Virus record (IMG/VR): IMGVR_UViG_3300032278_000155
Span: 1 to 20,541 of that record
Reading direction: 5' to 3' (one strand)
DNA length: 20,541 bases
From: a virus
The position numbers were made by a program, and so were the translations under genes. Below, one piece after another: positions 1 through 7,686 of this stretch; position 1 is the first letter of the stretch, and each line of letters starts with the position of its first letter. The notes beneath the pieces were generated by a model. The model was not told the DNA's origin and ran no database searches. It saw only the letters and a program-made list of their open reading frames with translations.

Positions 1-72
1 TCTAGTGATGGATCACTCACTTATAATACTAATGTTTATTACAGACGATGTCTTGTTACTAACTTGATGTAA
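1..72 (+). CDS. C-terminal end of an upstream gene (partial)
   Basis: The first 24 codons are open in frame 1 and end at a TAA stop at 70-72. The readable C-terminus ends in YYRRCLVTNLM. It is followed by an intergenic gap with a terminator, which fits a real gene end. The fragment is too short to identify. In T4-like phages the neighbourhood of uvsY and tail-tube genes is structural, so a tail or baseplate protein is likely, but this is inference from position only. Confidence 0.5.
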   Translation, partial: SSDGSLTYNTNVYYRRCLVTNLM

Positions 73-92
73 TCTTGTATTAAATTAAGTGA

Positions 93-100
93 TATAAATA
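93..100 (+). promoter_or_regulatory. T4-type late promoter octamer TATAAATA
   Basis: This is an exact match to the T4 late promoter consensus recognised by gp55-programmed RNA polymerase. It lies in an intergenic gap 54 bases upstream of a structural gene, and this window also encodes gp55. By T4 geometry transcription would start about 5-6 bases downstream, near 105-106, which falls inside the left arm of the terminator hairpin. The only other two exact copies noted are internal to coding sequence. Confidence 0.6.
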
Positions 101-136
101 AGGGTAAGGGGTCTTAGATTTCCTTACCCTTTTTTT
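101..136 (+). terminator. Intrinsic terminator between the upstream gene and the tail-tube gene
   Basis: A perfect 9-base-pair stem is formed by 101-109 (AGGGTAAGG) and 122-130 (CCTTACCCT), with a loop of about 12 bases. A T run follows at 130-136. This is the classical rho-independent form on the + strand. It would stop transcripts arriving from the gene that ends at 72. A transcript starting from the adjacent late promoter would lack roughly half of the left arm and should escape it. Confidence 0.75.
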
Positions 137-153
137 ATGCTCACGAGGTATCA

Positions 154-678
154 ATGGCACAAGCATCAACCGGAGTACGCGGTACAGATAATATAAATTA
201 CCTTTCACCTACTGGCTTTAGATTTCTTTGCTCTGCTATGCCAGAAACTCAATTTTACTGTCAAACAGCCAATTTACCTGGCGTTTCAATATCAGAAGTA
301 CCCATACCTACACCCCATAAACAACATTATGTAGCTGGTGATAATGTGACATTTGATGAATTTTCAATAACAATAATTGTTGATGAATATCTAAGAAATT
401 GGGAAGAAATTCAAACATGGATAATTGGTCTAGGAAAACCTTTTGGATTTAAAGAGTATGAAAAAAGAAAAGCAGCAGGGACTGATACAACTGGATCTTT
501 ATTCATTCTCACTGGTTCAAAAAACCCTTCACTAAGATTTGATTTTTATAATCTATGGCCTAAATCTATTGGATCAGTTCAGTTTGATATAATGGCTGCC
601 GATATAACATATTCTACAGCAGACGTAGTTTTCCAATATAATTATTATACGATGACAAGGATAAACGAACCTACATAA
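154..678 (+). CDS. T4 gp19/gp54-like tail tube family protein
   Basis: This is a 174-residue protein. The N-terminal segment NYLSPTGFRFLCSAMPETQF, followed by CQTANLPGVSISEVPIPTP, a 'GDNVTFDEFSITIIVDEYLRNW' type strand-turn-strand (key residues GD, TFDEF, VDE) and a C-terminal FQYNYYTMTRI, is the pattern of the T4-like tail tube fold found in gp19 and the related baseplate tube proteins gp54/gp48. Such proteins stack as hexameric rings inside the contractile sheath. The start at 154 follows a GAGG at 145-148. It is preceded by a terminator and a late promoter, as expected for a virion gene. Length is close to T4 gp19 (about 163 residues). Which of the tube paralogues it is cannot be settled by reading. 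The family call is fairly firm; the exact gene is not. Confidence 0.7.
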   Translation: MAQASTGVRGTDNINYLSPTGFRFLCSAMPETQFYCQTANLPGVSISEVPIPTPHKQHYVAGDNVTFDEFSITIIVDEYLRNWEEIQTWIIGLGKPFGFKEYEKRKAAGTDTTGSLFILTGSKNPSLRFDFYNLWPKSIGSVQFDIMAADITYSTADVVFQYNYYTMTRINEPT

Positions 679-684
679 AATATT

Positions 685-1128
685 ATGAAATTAAGTGACA
701 TTCAAACAATGTGGCAAAAAGATTGTCAGATTGACGATACCAAATTAGATATAGAATTATTAAAACTCCCCAATCTTCATAGTAAATACTTAGGGATTTA
801 TAACGATGAATCTCTTTCTCAAAAGAAGTTATTTTTTGAAAATAAGAAACTTCTAAAGTATAAAACTATTTGGTATGCTGGAAAAATGAGTGAAGAAGAA
901 TTAGAAGAGCACGGCTGGGAACAATTTAAAATTAAATTAATCAAAGGATATGAACCTAAAATAGAAACATATCTTCAAGGTGATGATGATTTAATTGAAG
1001 CAAATCAAAAATTAGAATATCAAAAAATAAAAGTAGAGTTTTTAGAATCGATTATCAAATCCCTAAATACTAGAGGATATAACATTAAATCGGCTATTGA
1101 CTTTTTACGATTTACAATGGGACAATGA
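685..1128 (+). CDS. uvsY: UvsY recombination mediator
   Basis: The 147-residue protein matches T4 UvsY (137 residues) in overall layout. It starts MKLSDIQTMWQKDCQIDDTKL, where T4 has a similar 'L-x-D-L/I-Q ... D-x-x-ID-x-TKL' opening, and it ends with SLNTRGYNIKSAIDFLRF, which parallels the T4 'SRGFAIKHI' C-terminal segment. UvsY loads the RecA-like UvsX recombinase onto gp32-coated single-stranded DNA in recombination-dependent replication. The next gene is uvsW and the two overlap by ATGA, the same pairing as in T4. UvsX and gp32 are not in this window. No obvious ribosome binding site precedes ATG 685; translation is probably coupled to the upstream gene, which ends 6 bases before. Confidence 0.88.
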   Translation: MKLSDIQTMWQKDCQIDDTKLDIELLKLPNLHSKYLGIYNDESLSQKKLFFENKKLLKYKTIWYAGKMSEEELEEHGWEQFKIKLIKGYEPKIETYLQGDDDLIEANQKLEYQKIKVEFLESIIKSLNTRGYNIKSAIDFLRFTMGQ

Positions 1129-2573
1129 TATTAAAAAAAATAGATGATGTTCATTTATTAGTGGAATGTGAAAGAGGTCAAGCCGCAGAATTAAATGATT
1201 ATTTTACGTTTGAAGTTCCAAATGCTAGATTCACATCGTCCTACAAAAATGGATTTTGGGACGGTAAAATTAGACTATTTGATATAAGAACAAGGAGATT
1301 ATATTATGGGCTTGCTGAATATGTTAAAAAATTCTGTGAAACCGGAGACTATGAGTTACAAGTTGATAAAAGTTTTACGTTCGGTAATAATAATTTTACT
1401 GATACTGATTGCTCTCGGTTATATGGACACTACGCTTTAAATCTAGAACCTAGAGATTATCAATTAAGAGCTGTAACACATTGTATTCAAAATGATAGAT
1501 GTTTACTCTTGTCTCCAACAGCCTCTGGTAAATCTCTTATAATATATTTACTTTTAAGATATTACAATACAAGGAGTCTTATAGTGGTACCAACTGTATC
1601 ATTAACACAACAAATGTATACAGATTTTCAAGAATATAGTAATGACTGGAACGTGGAAAAAAATTGTCATATTATAAGTGCTGGTAAAGAAAAAGAAACT
1701 GATAAGCCAGTAGTTATATCAACTTGGCAATCAATATATGGTATGCCTAAAAGTTATTTCGAAGAATTCGAGTTTATGGTGGGAGACGAAGCACATCTAT
1801 TTAAAGCCAAATCTTTAACTTCTGTAATGAGTAAGTTAAAAAAATGTAGATACAAATTTGGCACAACGGGTACATTAGATGATACTCAAACTCACAGGTT
1901 AATTCTTGAGGGATTATTCGGTCCAATTTTCAACGTAACACAAACAAAAGATTTAATTGATGCAGGATATCTTTCACAATTTTCTATAAAAGCTCTTATA
2001 TTAACTTATAGTGATGAAGAAAAAGCTGAGTGTAAAGGTTTTTCATATCAAGATGAAATGGATTATATTGTTAGACATCCTAAAAGAAATAAATTTATTA
2101 GAAATTTAGCAATTGATCAAAAAGGGAACACCTTGCTTTTATTTCAGTTTGTTGAAAAACATGGTGAAATATTATATAATATAATAAAAGAAAAAGCAGA
2201 GGATAATAGGAAAGTATTTTTTGTATATGGAGGAGTTCATGGATCAGACAGAGAAGAAATTAGAAAAATTACAGAAAAAGAAACCAATGCGATTATTGTG
2301 GCTTCATTCGGAACTTTTTCTACTGGTATTAATATTAGGAATCTTCATAATATCATTTTTGCCAGTCCTTCTAAGTCTAAAATAAGAAATTTGCAATCGA
2401 TAGGAAGAGGATTGCGAAAAGGGGATAATAAAAAGGAAGCAGTATTATTTGATATAGCTGATGATTTATCTTATAAATCTTATACCAATTATACACTTAA
2501 ACATTTTAAAGAAAGAATTTCCCAATATAATGAACAACAATTTAAATATAGTATGTTTCACATTAGGATGTAG
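1125..2573 (+). CDS. uvsW: UvsW superfamily 2 DNA/RNA helicase
   Basis: The 482-residue protein is close in length to T4 UvsW (503). It has an N-terminal DNA-binding region (about 1-100), then a superfamily 2 helicase core. The core shows the Q-like motif EPRDYQLRAV (108-117), Walker A SPTASGKS (130-137), DEAH box (221-224), motif III TTGT (about 247-250) and a C-terminal RecA-like lobe with QSIGRGLRKG (motif VI arginines). UvsW unwinds branched DNA and R-loops and helps switch T4 from origin-driven to recombination-driven replication. Its start ATG at 1125 overlaps the uvsY stop as ATGA, which implies coupled translation. The gene is complete and no key residue is missing. Confidence 0.93.
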   Translation: MILKKIDDVHLLVECERGQAAELNDYFTFEVPNARFTSSYKNGFWDGKIRLFDIRTRRLYYGLAEYVKKFCETGDYELQVDKSFTFGNNNFTDTDCSRLYGHYALNLEPRDYQLRAVTHCIQNDRCLLLSPTASGKSLIIYLLLRYYNTRSLIVVPTVSLTQQMYTDFQEYSNDWNVEKNCHIISAGKEKETDKPVVISTWQSIYGMPKSYFEEFEFMVGDEAHLFKAKSLTSVMSKLKKCRYKFGTTGTLDDTQTHRLILEGLFGPIFNVTQTKDLIDAGYLSQFSIKALILTYSDEEKAECKGFSYQDEMDYIVRHPKRNKFIRNLAIDQKGNTLLLFQFVEKHGEILYNIIKEKAEDNRKVFFVYGGVHGSDREEIRKITEKETNAIIVASFGTFSTGINIRNLHNIIFASPSKSKIRNLQSIGRGLRKGDNKKEAVLFDIADDLSYKSYTNYTLKHFKERISQYNEQQFKYSMFHIRM

Positions 2574-2691
2574 TTTTATATATTCTCCGGTGCCGACAAC
2601 ATATTTATTATAATATATTTTTTCAAAAAAATCAACCGTAAGTTAACAGTTGATATTATTACAGAAATAGGGTATAATACAGGGTATAGTT
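2574..2691 (+). other. Intergenic gap after uvsW
   Basis: This 118-base, very AT-rich gap is the longest non-coding stretch in the window. Its only clear signal is the promoter at 2650-2678. A weak AT-only inverted repeat (ATATT and AATAT) followed by six T's lies around 2610-2630 and could act as a terminator for uvsW, but it is too weak to call as one. No Shine-Dalgarno motif of normal strength precedes ATG 2692. Confidence 0.6.
2650..2678 (+). promoter_or_regulatory. Sigma70-type promoter TTGATA-N17-TATAAT
   Basis: TTGATA at 2650-2655 (one mismatch to TTGACA) is separated by exactly 17 bases from a perfect TATAAT at 2673-2678. This is an early, host-polymerase type promoter and it would drive the glycosyltransferase-like gene, gp55, gp47, gp46 and the accessory genes downstream. 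The expected start of transcription is near 2684-2686, only about 6-8 bases before ATG 2692, so the message would be nearly leaderless unless translation starts at ATG 2737. Confidence 0.72.
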
Positions 2692-4005
2692 ATGGATAAA
2701 GAAACAGCAATAAAAGTTTTATTTGAAGAGAATAGGATGCTCTTACCTACTAATAGGTGGGCAAAATATCATCAATTAGAACACGAATTATATCATCATA
2801 ATAGTATAGATTCTGTATTTTTAAATGAACTTAATGTAGATCTATCTAAAATGGTTAGTTTAATAACTGATTATGGTTATGGCGATATTGTTTGTAATAT
2901 GAATTATTGGTTGTGGTTAAATGAAATTAGACCTATAAGATTGAAAATTTTGTATGATGAAACCCATGAAACAAAAGGGTTCAATAATAAAGAATCCACT
3001 TTAGCCAAAATTGAATATATGGTTAAAGAATGGGATTCAGATATTGAATATAAATTTACTAAAATAAGAAGGTCTTTCGGAAATATTTTAAGAACTTATA
3101 AAAGTGCTTTTAAAGGTAAAAATCTTTTTGCTCATATAGATAGAACTCATAGAAATATGTGGTATAAGTATGTTCCAACTAATATGGAGCAATATGTGTT
3201 TTCACCGCTTTCAACACAAATGGAATGGTATCCAACTAAAACACAATGGAAGAGACCTAAAAAAGATTCTGTTTGTATATACAAATATTCTCCGCCGATT
3301 GGTTGGGATTTGATTTCACAAAATTCTTTTGAAAACATCGGTGATAAAATGATATCACGAGATGAAAAAGTTGTTACTACATATTGGAATGATTTGGAAA
3401 AGGCATTAAAGAAATCCAAACGTAGCATAAAGTATCTTGATTATACTATGACTCCTAAACAGCTCTTTACCGCAATTTCAAATTGTTCTTATCTAATATC
3501 ATCGCGCGGTGGTTTTGCTTACTTAGCACAGCTTATAGGTACTCCTACAGTGATTGTATTTCCTCCGGCAGATATGATTCCAGAGAGAAATTATACTCCG
3601 CAAAGTGTTCAATTTCATCAAAAAACAATGAAGTTGTTTTATCCAACAGAAATAGCTACCGTTGATATTGAAGAGTTGTCTACCCAAAATACTATGCAAA
3701 AAACAATATCTTATCATAAAAAGAAAGAATATCCAACTTTAGAATCAATGCAAAGGTTAAAACAAGATGCAACGAATTTTCAGGATGAAATTGTAAATGT
3801 ATATAGAGAAGCACAAAAAAAAGATGCTGATGAAACAAATCAAGTTAAAGAGAAAGTAGATATTCTCATACCACCACCGGCTGAAGCAAAGAAACCGGTT
3901 AAAAAGGTAGCAAAGAAACCGGTTAAAAAGGTAGCAAAGAAACAACCGGTTAAAGCAGCAATTAGTAAAGCGCTTAAAAAGAAAACTAAGTCATCAAAAA
4001 AATAG
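2692..4005 (+). CDS. Glycosyltransferase family 9-like protein with a lysine-rich C-terminal tail
   Basis: This is a 437-residue protein. Residues 52-90 (SKMVSLITDYGYGDIVCNMN, then WLWLNEIRP, LKILY) resemble the first Rossmann strand and GDv loop of GT-B heptosyltransferases (GT9). Residues 255-292 (PKQLFTAISNCSYLISSRGG, then FAYLAQLIGTPTVIVFPP) match the family's sugar-nucleotide-binding 'isnDsG..HlAaalgtPtvalF' region, with S-R-G-G where D-S-G is usual. From about 395 a basic tail follows, built on 8-residue AKKPVKKV units, as in histone H1-like proteins. No signal peptide or membrane segment is visible. The role could be sugar transfer to phage DNA, to a virion protein or to the host envelope; none can be chosen from sequence. 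ATG 2692 is nearly leaderless; ATG 2737 (residue 16), preceded by a GAAGAG, is an alternative start. Confidence 0.6.
   Translation: MDKETAIKVLFEENRMLLPTNRWAKYHQLEHELYHHNSIDSVFLNELNVDLSKMVSLITDYGYGDIVCNMNYWLWLNEIRPIRLKILYDETHETKGFNNKESTLAKIEYMVKEWDSDIEYKFTKIRRSFGNILRTYKSAFKGKNLFAHIDRTHRNMWYKYVPTNMEQYVFSPLSTQMEWYPTKTQWKRPKKDSVCIYKYSPPIGWDLISQNSFENIGDKMISRDEKVVTTYWNDLEKALKKSKRSIKYLDYTMTPKQLFTAISNCSYLISSRGGFAYLAQLIGTPTVIVFPPADMIPERNYTPQSVQFHQKTMKLFYPTEIATVDIEELSTQNTMQKTISYHKKKEYPTLESMQRLKQDATNFQDEIVNVYREAQKKDADETNQVKEKVDILIPPPAEAKKPVKKVAKKPVKKVAKKQPVKAAISKALKKKTKSSKK
3886..3957 (+). repeat. 24-base tandem repeat encoding AKKPVKKV
   Basis: Two identical 24-base units lie at 3886-3909 and 3910-3933, each reading gcaaagaaaccggtta plus aaaaggta. 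A third degenerate unit follows at 3934-3957, which encodes AKKQPVKA. The repeat keeps frame with the gene and makes the start of its lysine-rich tail. Such repeats change copy number easily by slippage or recombination. Confidence 0.85.
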
Positions 4006-4012
4006 GTAAGCC

Positions 4013-4603
4013 ATGGCCAGAGCGAAGTCAATACATTATGTAGATAATAAAAAATTTCATGAAGAAATGGTTAGTTATAAAAATCATTGTGCTGAGGTAA
4101 AGAAAAAAAATCCAGAAGAACTAGTTCCAATTATTCCAGATTATATTGGATCATGCTTTATGAAAATTGCGGAAAGATTAAGTTTGAGACCAAACTTTGT
4201 TAATTATACTTTTAGAGATGAAATGATATCGGATGGAATAGAAAATTGTGTACAATCCGCTCACAATTTTAATCCAGAAAGATCTTCTAATCCATTTTCT
4301 TATTTTACCCAAATTATATATTTTGCATTTATTAGAAGAATACAAAAAGAAAAAAAGCAACTTTATATAAAATATAAAACCATTCACAATAATAGTATGT
4401 TATCTGATAGTATTGTGTTATCAGAACATGATCTGGATGATCATCACTTCAATGTTGAAGTTTTATCAGAAGAACAAAAAGCAAATATGTATAAATTTGT
4501 AGGAGATTTTGAAGCAGCAAAAGCTAGAAAATCAAAAAAATCCACAGCAAGTGCGGCCAATACATTGGTACCTTATATGGTGGAAGCTAAAACAACTCCA
4601 TGA
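4013..4603 (+). CDS. 55: gp55 late-transcription sigma factor
   Basis: The 196-residue protein is close in length to T4 gp55 (185). It shares the opening YVDNKKF (T4 YVNNKEL). It also has a central IAERLSLRPNFVNYTFRDEM and IENCVQSAHNFNPERSSNPF, then YFTQIIYFAFIRRIQKEKKQ, which is the reduced sigma region 2 that contacts the RNA polymerase clamp and reads the late -10 element. gp55 redirects host RNA polymerase to TATAAATA promoters together with gp33 and the gp45 clamp. An exact TATAAATA lies at 93-100. The start follows AGGTAAG just upstream, and the stop overlaps the gp47 start (ATGA). gp33 was not seen here. Confidence 0.92.
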   Translation: MARAKSIHYVDNKKFHEEMVSYKNHCAEVKKKNPEELVPIIPDYIGSCFMKIAERLSLRPNFVNYTFRDEMISDGIENCVQSAHNFNPERSSNPFSYFTQIIYFAFIRRIQKEKKQLYIKYKTIHNNSMLSDSIVLSEHDLDDHHFNVEVLSEEQKANMYKFVGDFEAAKARKSKKSTASAANTLVPYMVEAKTTP

Positions 4604-5655
4604 AAACAGCTGTACTTACGGATACCCATTTCGGTGCCAGGAATGATAACATAGCTTTTTCTAGTTATTTTACCAAATTTTACGAAAATATATTCTTTCC
4701 TTATCTTAAAGAACATAATATAAAAAAACTTATACACATGGGGGATGTATTTGATAGACGAAAGTTTGTTAATTATAAATCTCTGTATGATGCTAAATGT
4801 ATGTTTTTCGATCCCATGGCAAAAAATGATATAGAATGTCATATGTTAGCCGGCAATCATGATACGTTCTATAAAACTACCAATGAAATAAATTCTCCAG
4901 CTCTTTTATTAAAAGAATATTCTAATATTACAACTTATAGCAACCCTTGTGAATTAACATATTGTGATTCAACATTTATAATGATGCCATGGTTATGTAA
5001 GGAAAATTATGAAGGAGCCGTTGAATTAATTAATAATACTAAATGTGATTTAATGTTTGGGCATCTTGAAGTAAATGGTTTTGAAATGATTAGAGGACAA
5101 TTTTGTGCTGAAGGATTAGATCGAAAGTTATTTGATAAATTTGATATGGTTTTCAGTGGTCACTTTCACCATAAGTCTGATAACGGTACTATTTACTATC
5201 TCGGAAACCCCTATCAAACTAATTGGATGGATTATAAGGATCCACGAGGATTTCATATGTTTGATTTTGAAACTAGAGAATTAACATTTATTGAAAATCC
5301 CTATGAAATGTTCCATAAGTATTTTTATAATGATTTAGAGTGGACTGTGGAAACAGTTCAAGCAGAAGATTTTGATAAATGGAAAAATTGTTATGTTAAA
5401 ATAATTGTTGAAAATAAAACTAATCCATATCTATTTGATGTAGTATTAGATAAAATGTATAAATCTGGAGTAGGGGATATTACTGTTGTTGAATCTTTCG
5501 CTGAATTAGATAGCGATGAAACATTCGTTGATGAAGCTCAAGATACTATGACAATTTTATCTTCGTATATAGAACAGATGGATACAATTGCAGATAAAAA
5601 AAGACTTGACATTTTAATGAGAAACCTATATAATGAATCTTTAACCTTAGAGTAA
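4600..5655 (+). CDS. 47: gp47 recombination nuclease subunit (Mre11/SbcD-like)
   Basis: The 351-residue protein (T4 gp47 is 339) has the five metallophosphoesterase motifs in order: TDTH (D8, H10), MGDVFDRR (D49), GNHD (N86, H87, D88), FGHLEVNG (H155) and SGHFHHKS (H188, H190). These bind two manganese ions in Mre11-type nucleases. With gp46 it forms the end-resection complex that makes single-stranded tails for UvsX/UvsY recombination and helps degrade host DNA. ATG 4600 overlaps the gp55 stop as ATGA. The C-terminal 100 residues are the less conserved capping and gp46-binding region. All catalytic residues are present. Confidence 0.95.
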   Translation: MKTAVLTDTHFGARNDNIAFSSYFTKFYENIFFPYLKEHNIKKLIHMGDVFDRRKFVNYKSLYDAKCMFFDPMAKNDIECHMLAGNHDTFYKTTNEINSPALLLKEYSNITTYSNPCELTYCDSTFIMMPWLCKENYEGAVELINNTKCDLMFGHLEVNGFEMIRGQFCAEGLDRKLFDKFDMVFSGHFHHKSDNGTIYYLGNPYQTNWMDYKDPRGFHMFDFETRELTFIENPYEMFHKYFYNDLEWTVETVQAEDFDKWKNCYVKIIVENKTNPYLFDVVLDKMYKSGVGDITVVESFAELDSDETFVDEAQDTMTILSSYIEQMDTIADKKRLDILMRNLYNESLTLE

Positions 5656-5656
5656 T

Positions 5657-5977
5657 ATGAGTGACAACGCATCTTGGTTTTATGGTGAGCGTTTACCTGA
5701 AATAGCCAGAGAACATAATTGTTCATTGAAAGAAGCAGAGAGCATTTTTATGCAACAAGATCAGCCTGATTTCAAAAATAAAGAAGAAAAACAAGAATCT
5801 GTAGAAATAGATTTACCGGAAAAAGAATTATTTGATTTAATGTTAATGGCTCATGATGCGGATATAACATTTAATCAATTAGTAAATAAAGCTCTTAAAT
5901 ATCAGCTAAAACAAGCCGAATATCAATTTGAAAATGGTGATAAGTTAAAACCACAATTTTTAGCTGAGACTGAATGA
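5657..5977 (+). CDS. Small ribbon-helix-helix-like protein between gp47 and gp46
   Basis: The 106-residue protein is inserted between the two nuclease subunit genes, one base after the gp47 stop, and overlaps the gp46 start by ATGA. Residues 49-53 (VEIDLP, a likely strand) are followed by a helix (EKELFDLMLMAHDAD) and a second helix (ITFNQLVNKALKYQLKQA). This strand-helix-helix order is that of MetJ/Arc-type ribbon-helix-helix proteins, which bind DNA as dimers. The N-terminal half (WFYGERLPEIAREHNCSLKE) could be another small helical part. Similar small genes sit at this place in marine T4-like phages. Its job is unknown: it might regulate expression locally or assist the gp46/gp47 complex. 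The fold is inferred from the sequence pattern. Confidence 0.7.
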   Translation: MSDNASWFYGERLPEIAREHNCSLKEAESIFMQQDQPDFKNKEEKQESVEIDLPEKELFDLMLMAHDADITFNQLVNKALKYQLKQAEYQFENGDKLKPQFLAETE

Positions 5978-7686
5978 TCTTATTTAAAACCGTTCGCTAT
6001 AAAAACTTTTTAAGTAGCGGCAATGTATTTACTCAGATAGATCTAGATAGATCTAAAACTACCCTTATCATCGGAGAAAATGGTGCTGGGAAAAGCACTA
6101 TGCTCGATGCATTAACATTTGGTTTATTTGGTAAACCATTTCGTAATGTTAATAAACCTCAATTAGTAAATTCTGTTAATGAAAGAGAAGCGGTTGTTGA
6201 AGTAGAGTTTTACGTAGGTAAAAAACATATTTTAGTTCGCAGAGGAATTAAGCCAAATTTCTTTGAAATAGAAACAGATGGCACACAATTACAACAAAAT
6301 GCTAATGTAAGAGATTTTCAAGAATTTTTAGAAAAAAATGTATTAAAGTTAAATTATAAATCATTTACTCAAATAGTAATTTTGGGAAATTCTTCATTTG
6401 TTCCTTTCATGCAATTGAGAGCGGCAGACAGAAGAGATATAATAGAGGATTTATTAGATATACAAATATTTTCTTCTATGAATAATATTCTTAAATCATA
6501 TGCGATAGATAATAAAATAAAAATAGATGAAAATAAATTAGCTAGAGATTTACTTGAAAACAAAATAGATTTAAAAGAGAACTATATATTACAGTTAAAA
6601 CGTAAAACCAAAACTCTTATTACAAAATATGAAAAAGATATTAAAAAATCCTTAGATGAAAAAGATTCTCGCATAAAACAAATTGATGAAATTAATAAAT
6701 CAGTAGAAGAATTTTTAAATGAAGTATCTGATGCTAAACAAGTAAATGATAAGCATGATAAACTTGCAGAATATCAACGCTCCATTCTCAGAAATGTTGA
6801 TTCCGAACAAAAGAATATCTCCTTCTTTGAGTCAAATGATGACTGTCCAACGTGTAAGCAGAACATCGACCACGCCTTCAAACACAAAGAAATTATACAA
6901 AAGCAAAAAAAGATTGAAGAATTTAAATCCGCAGTTGATAAAATCGATGGAGAACTCGATGAAACCAGAAATCGATTATCTGCAATACAATCAATTCAAG
7001 AAAACATACAAAATCATCAAACAACAATACAGTCAATTAATAATGGTATAAGTGTTATTGATCAATATGTTAAAAAACAACAAGAAAATATAAATCATTT
7101 AGAGCAAGATACTGGTGATATAAATGATGAAAGAAAGAAATTAAAAGAATATGGAAAAGAATTTAAAGAAATAGAAGTTCAAACGGAAGAACTAATTGAA
7201 GAAAAATTTATACATGAAACAGCTAGAAATATTTTAAAAGATGAAGGTATAAAGTCTAGAATTATAAAACAATATTTGCCGATCATGAATAAATTGATTA
7301 ATAAATATTTAACACAAATGAACTTTTTCGTATCTTTTAATTTAGACGAAAACTTTAATGAAGAGATAAAGTCAAGATATAGAGATGATTTTACATATGA
7401 TTCTTTTAGTGAGGGGGAGAAGATGCGTATTGATTTATCATTATTGTTTACATGGAGGACAGTTGCTAAATTAAAAAATTCAGTTAATACTAATTTATTA
7501 ATATTAGATGAAGTATTTGATAGTTCCTTAGATGGTGAAGGCACTGATGAATTTATGAAGATAGTTAATGAGCAAGGAACCACCACGAATGTTTTTGTAA
7601 TTTCTCATAAAGGAGATACCTTGTATGATAAATTCAGAGTTCATATGAAATTTGAAAAACGAAAGAACTTTAGTGTAATAATATGA
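5974..7686 (+). CDS. 46: gp46 recombination nuclease subunit (Rad50/SbcC-like ATPase)
   Basis: The 570-residue protein (T4 gp46 is 560) is a split ABC-type ATPase. It has Walker A GENGAGKS (34-41), a long charged coiled coil, a zinc hook CPTC (C291, C294), a return coiled coil, the ABC signature FSEGEK (S479-E482), Walker B LLILDE (D512, E513) and an H-loop SHK (H545). The coiled coil is short compared with cellular Rad50, as in T4. It pairs with gp47 to process DNA ends. The start overlaps the preceding small gene and the stop overlaps peptide deformylase, both as ATGA. Codons around the zinc hook (about 6770-6890) end in C more often than in the rest of the gene. Confidence 0.95.
   Translation: MILFKTVRYKNFLSSGNVFTQIDLDRSKTTLIIGENGAGKSTMLDALTFGLFGKPFRNVNKPQLVNSVNEREAVVEVEFYVGKKHILVRRGIKPNFFEIETDGTQLQQNANVRDFQEFLEKNVLKLNYKSFTQIVILGNSSFVPFMQLRAADRRDIIEDLLDIQIFSSMNNILKSYAIDNKIKIDENKLARDLLENKIDLKENYILQLKRKTKTLITKYEKDIKKSLDEKDSRIKQIDEINKSVEEFLNEVSDAKQVNDKHDKLAEYQRSILRNVDSEQKNISFFESNDDCPTCKQNIDHAFKHKEIIQKQKKIEEFKSAVDKIDGELDETRNRLSAIQSIQENIQNHQTTIQSINNGISVIDQYVKKQQENINHLEQDTGDINDERKKLKEYGKEFKEIEVQTEELIEEKFIHETARNILKDEGIKSRIIKQYLPIMNKLINKYLTQMNFFVSFNLDENFNEEIKSRYRDDFTYDSFSEGEKMRIDLSLLFTWRTVAKLKNSVNTNLLILDEVFDSSLDGEGTDEFMKIVNEQGTTTNVFVISHKGDTLYDKFRVHMKFEKRKNFSVII

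Noticed and set aside
2600-2635. Possible terminator after uvsW
   Set aside because: The inverted repeat is short and made only of A and T; too weak to call even though a T run follows.
7179-7586. Minus-strand 135-codon frame opposite gp46
   Set aside because: It lies fully inside a well-supported gene with conserved ATPase motifs and shows low-complexity Ser/Lys/Phe composition typical of an antisense shadow.
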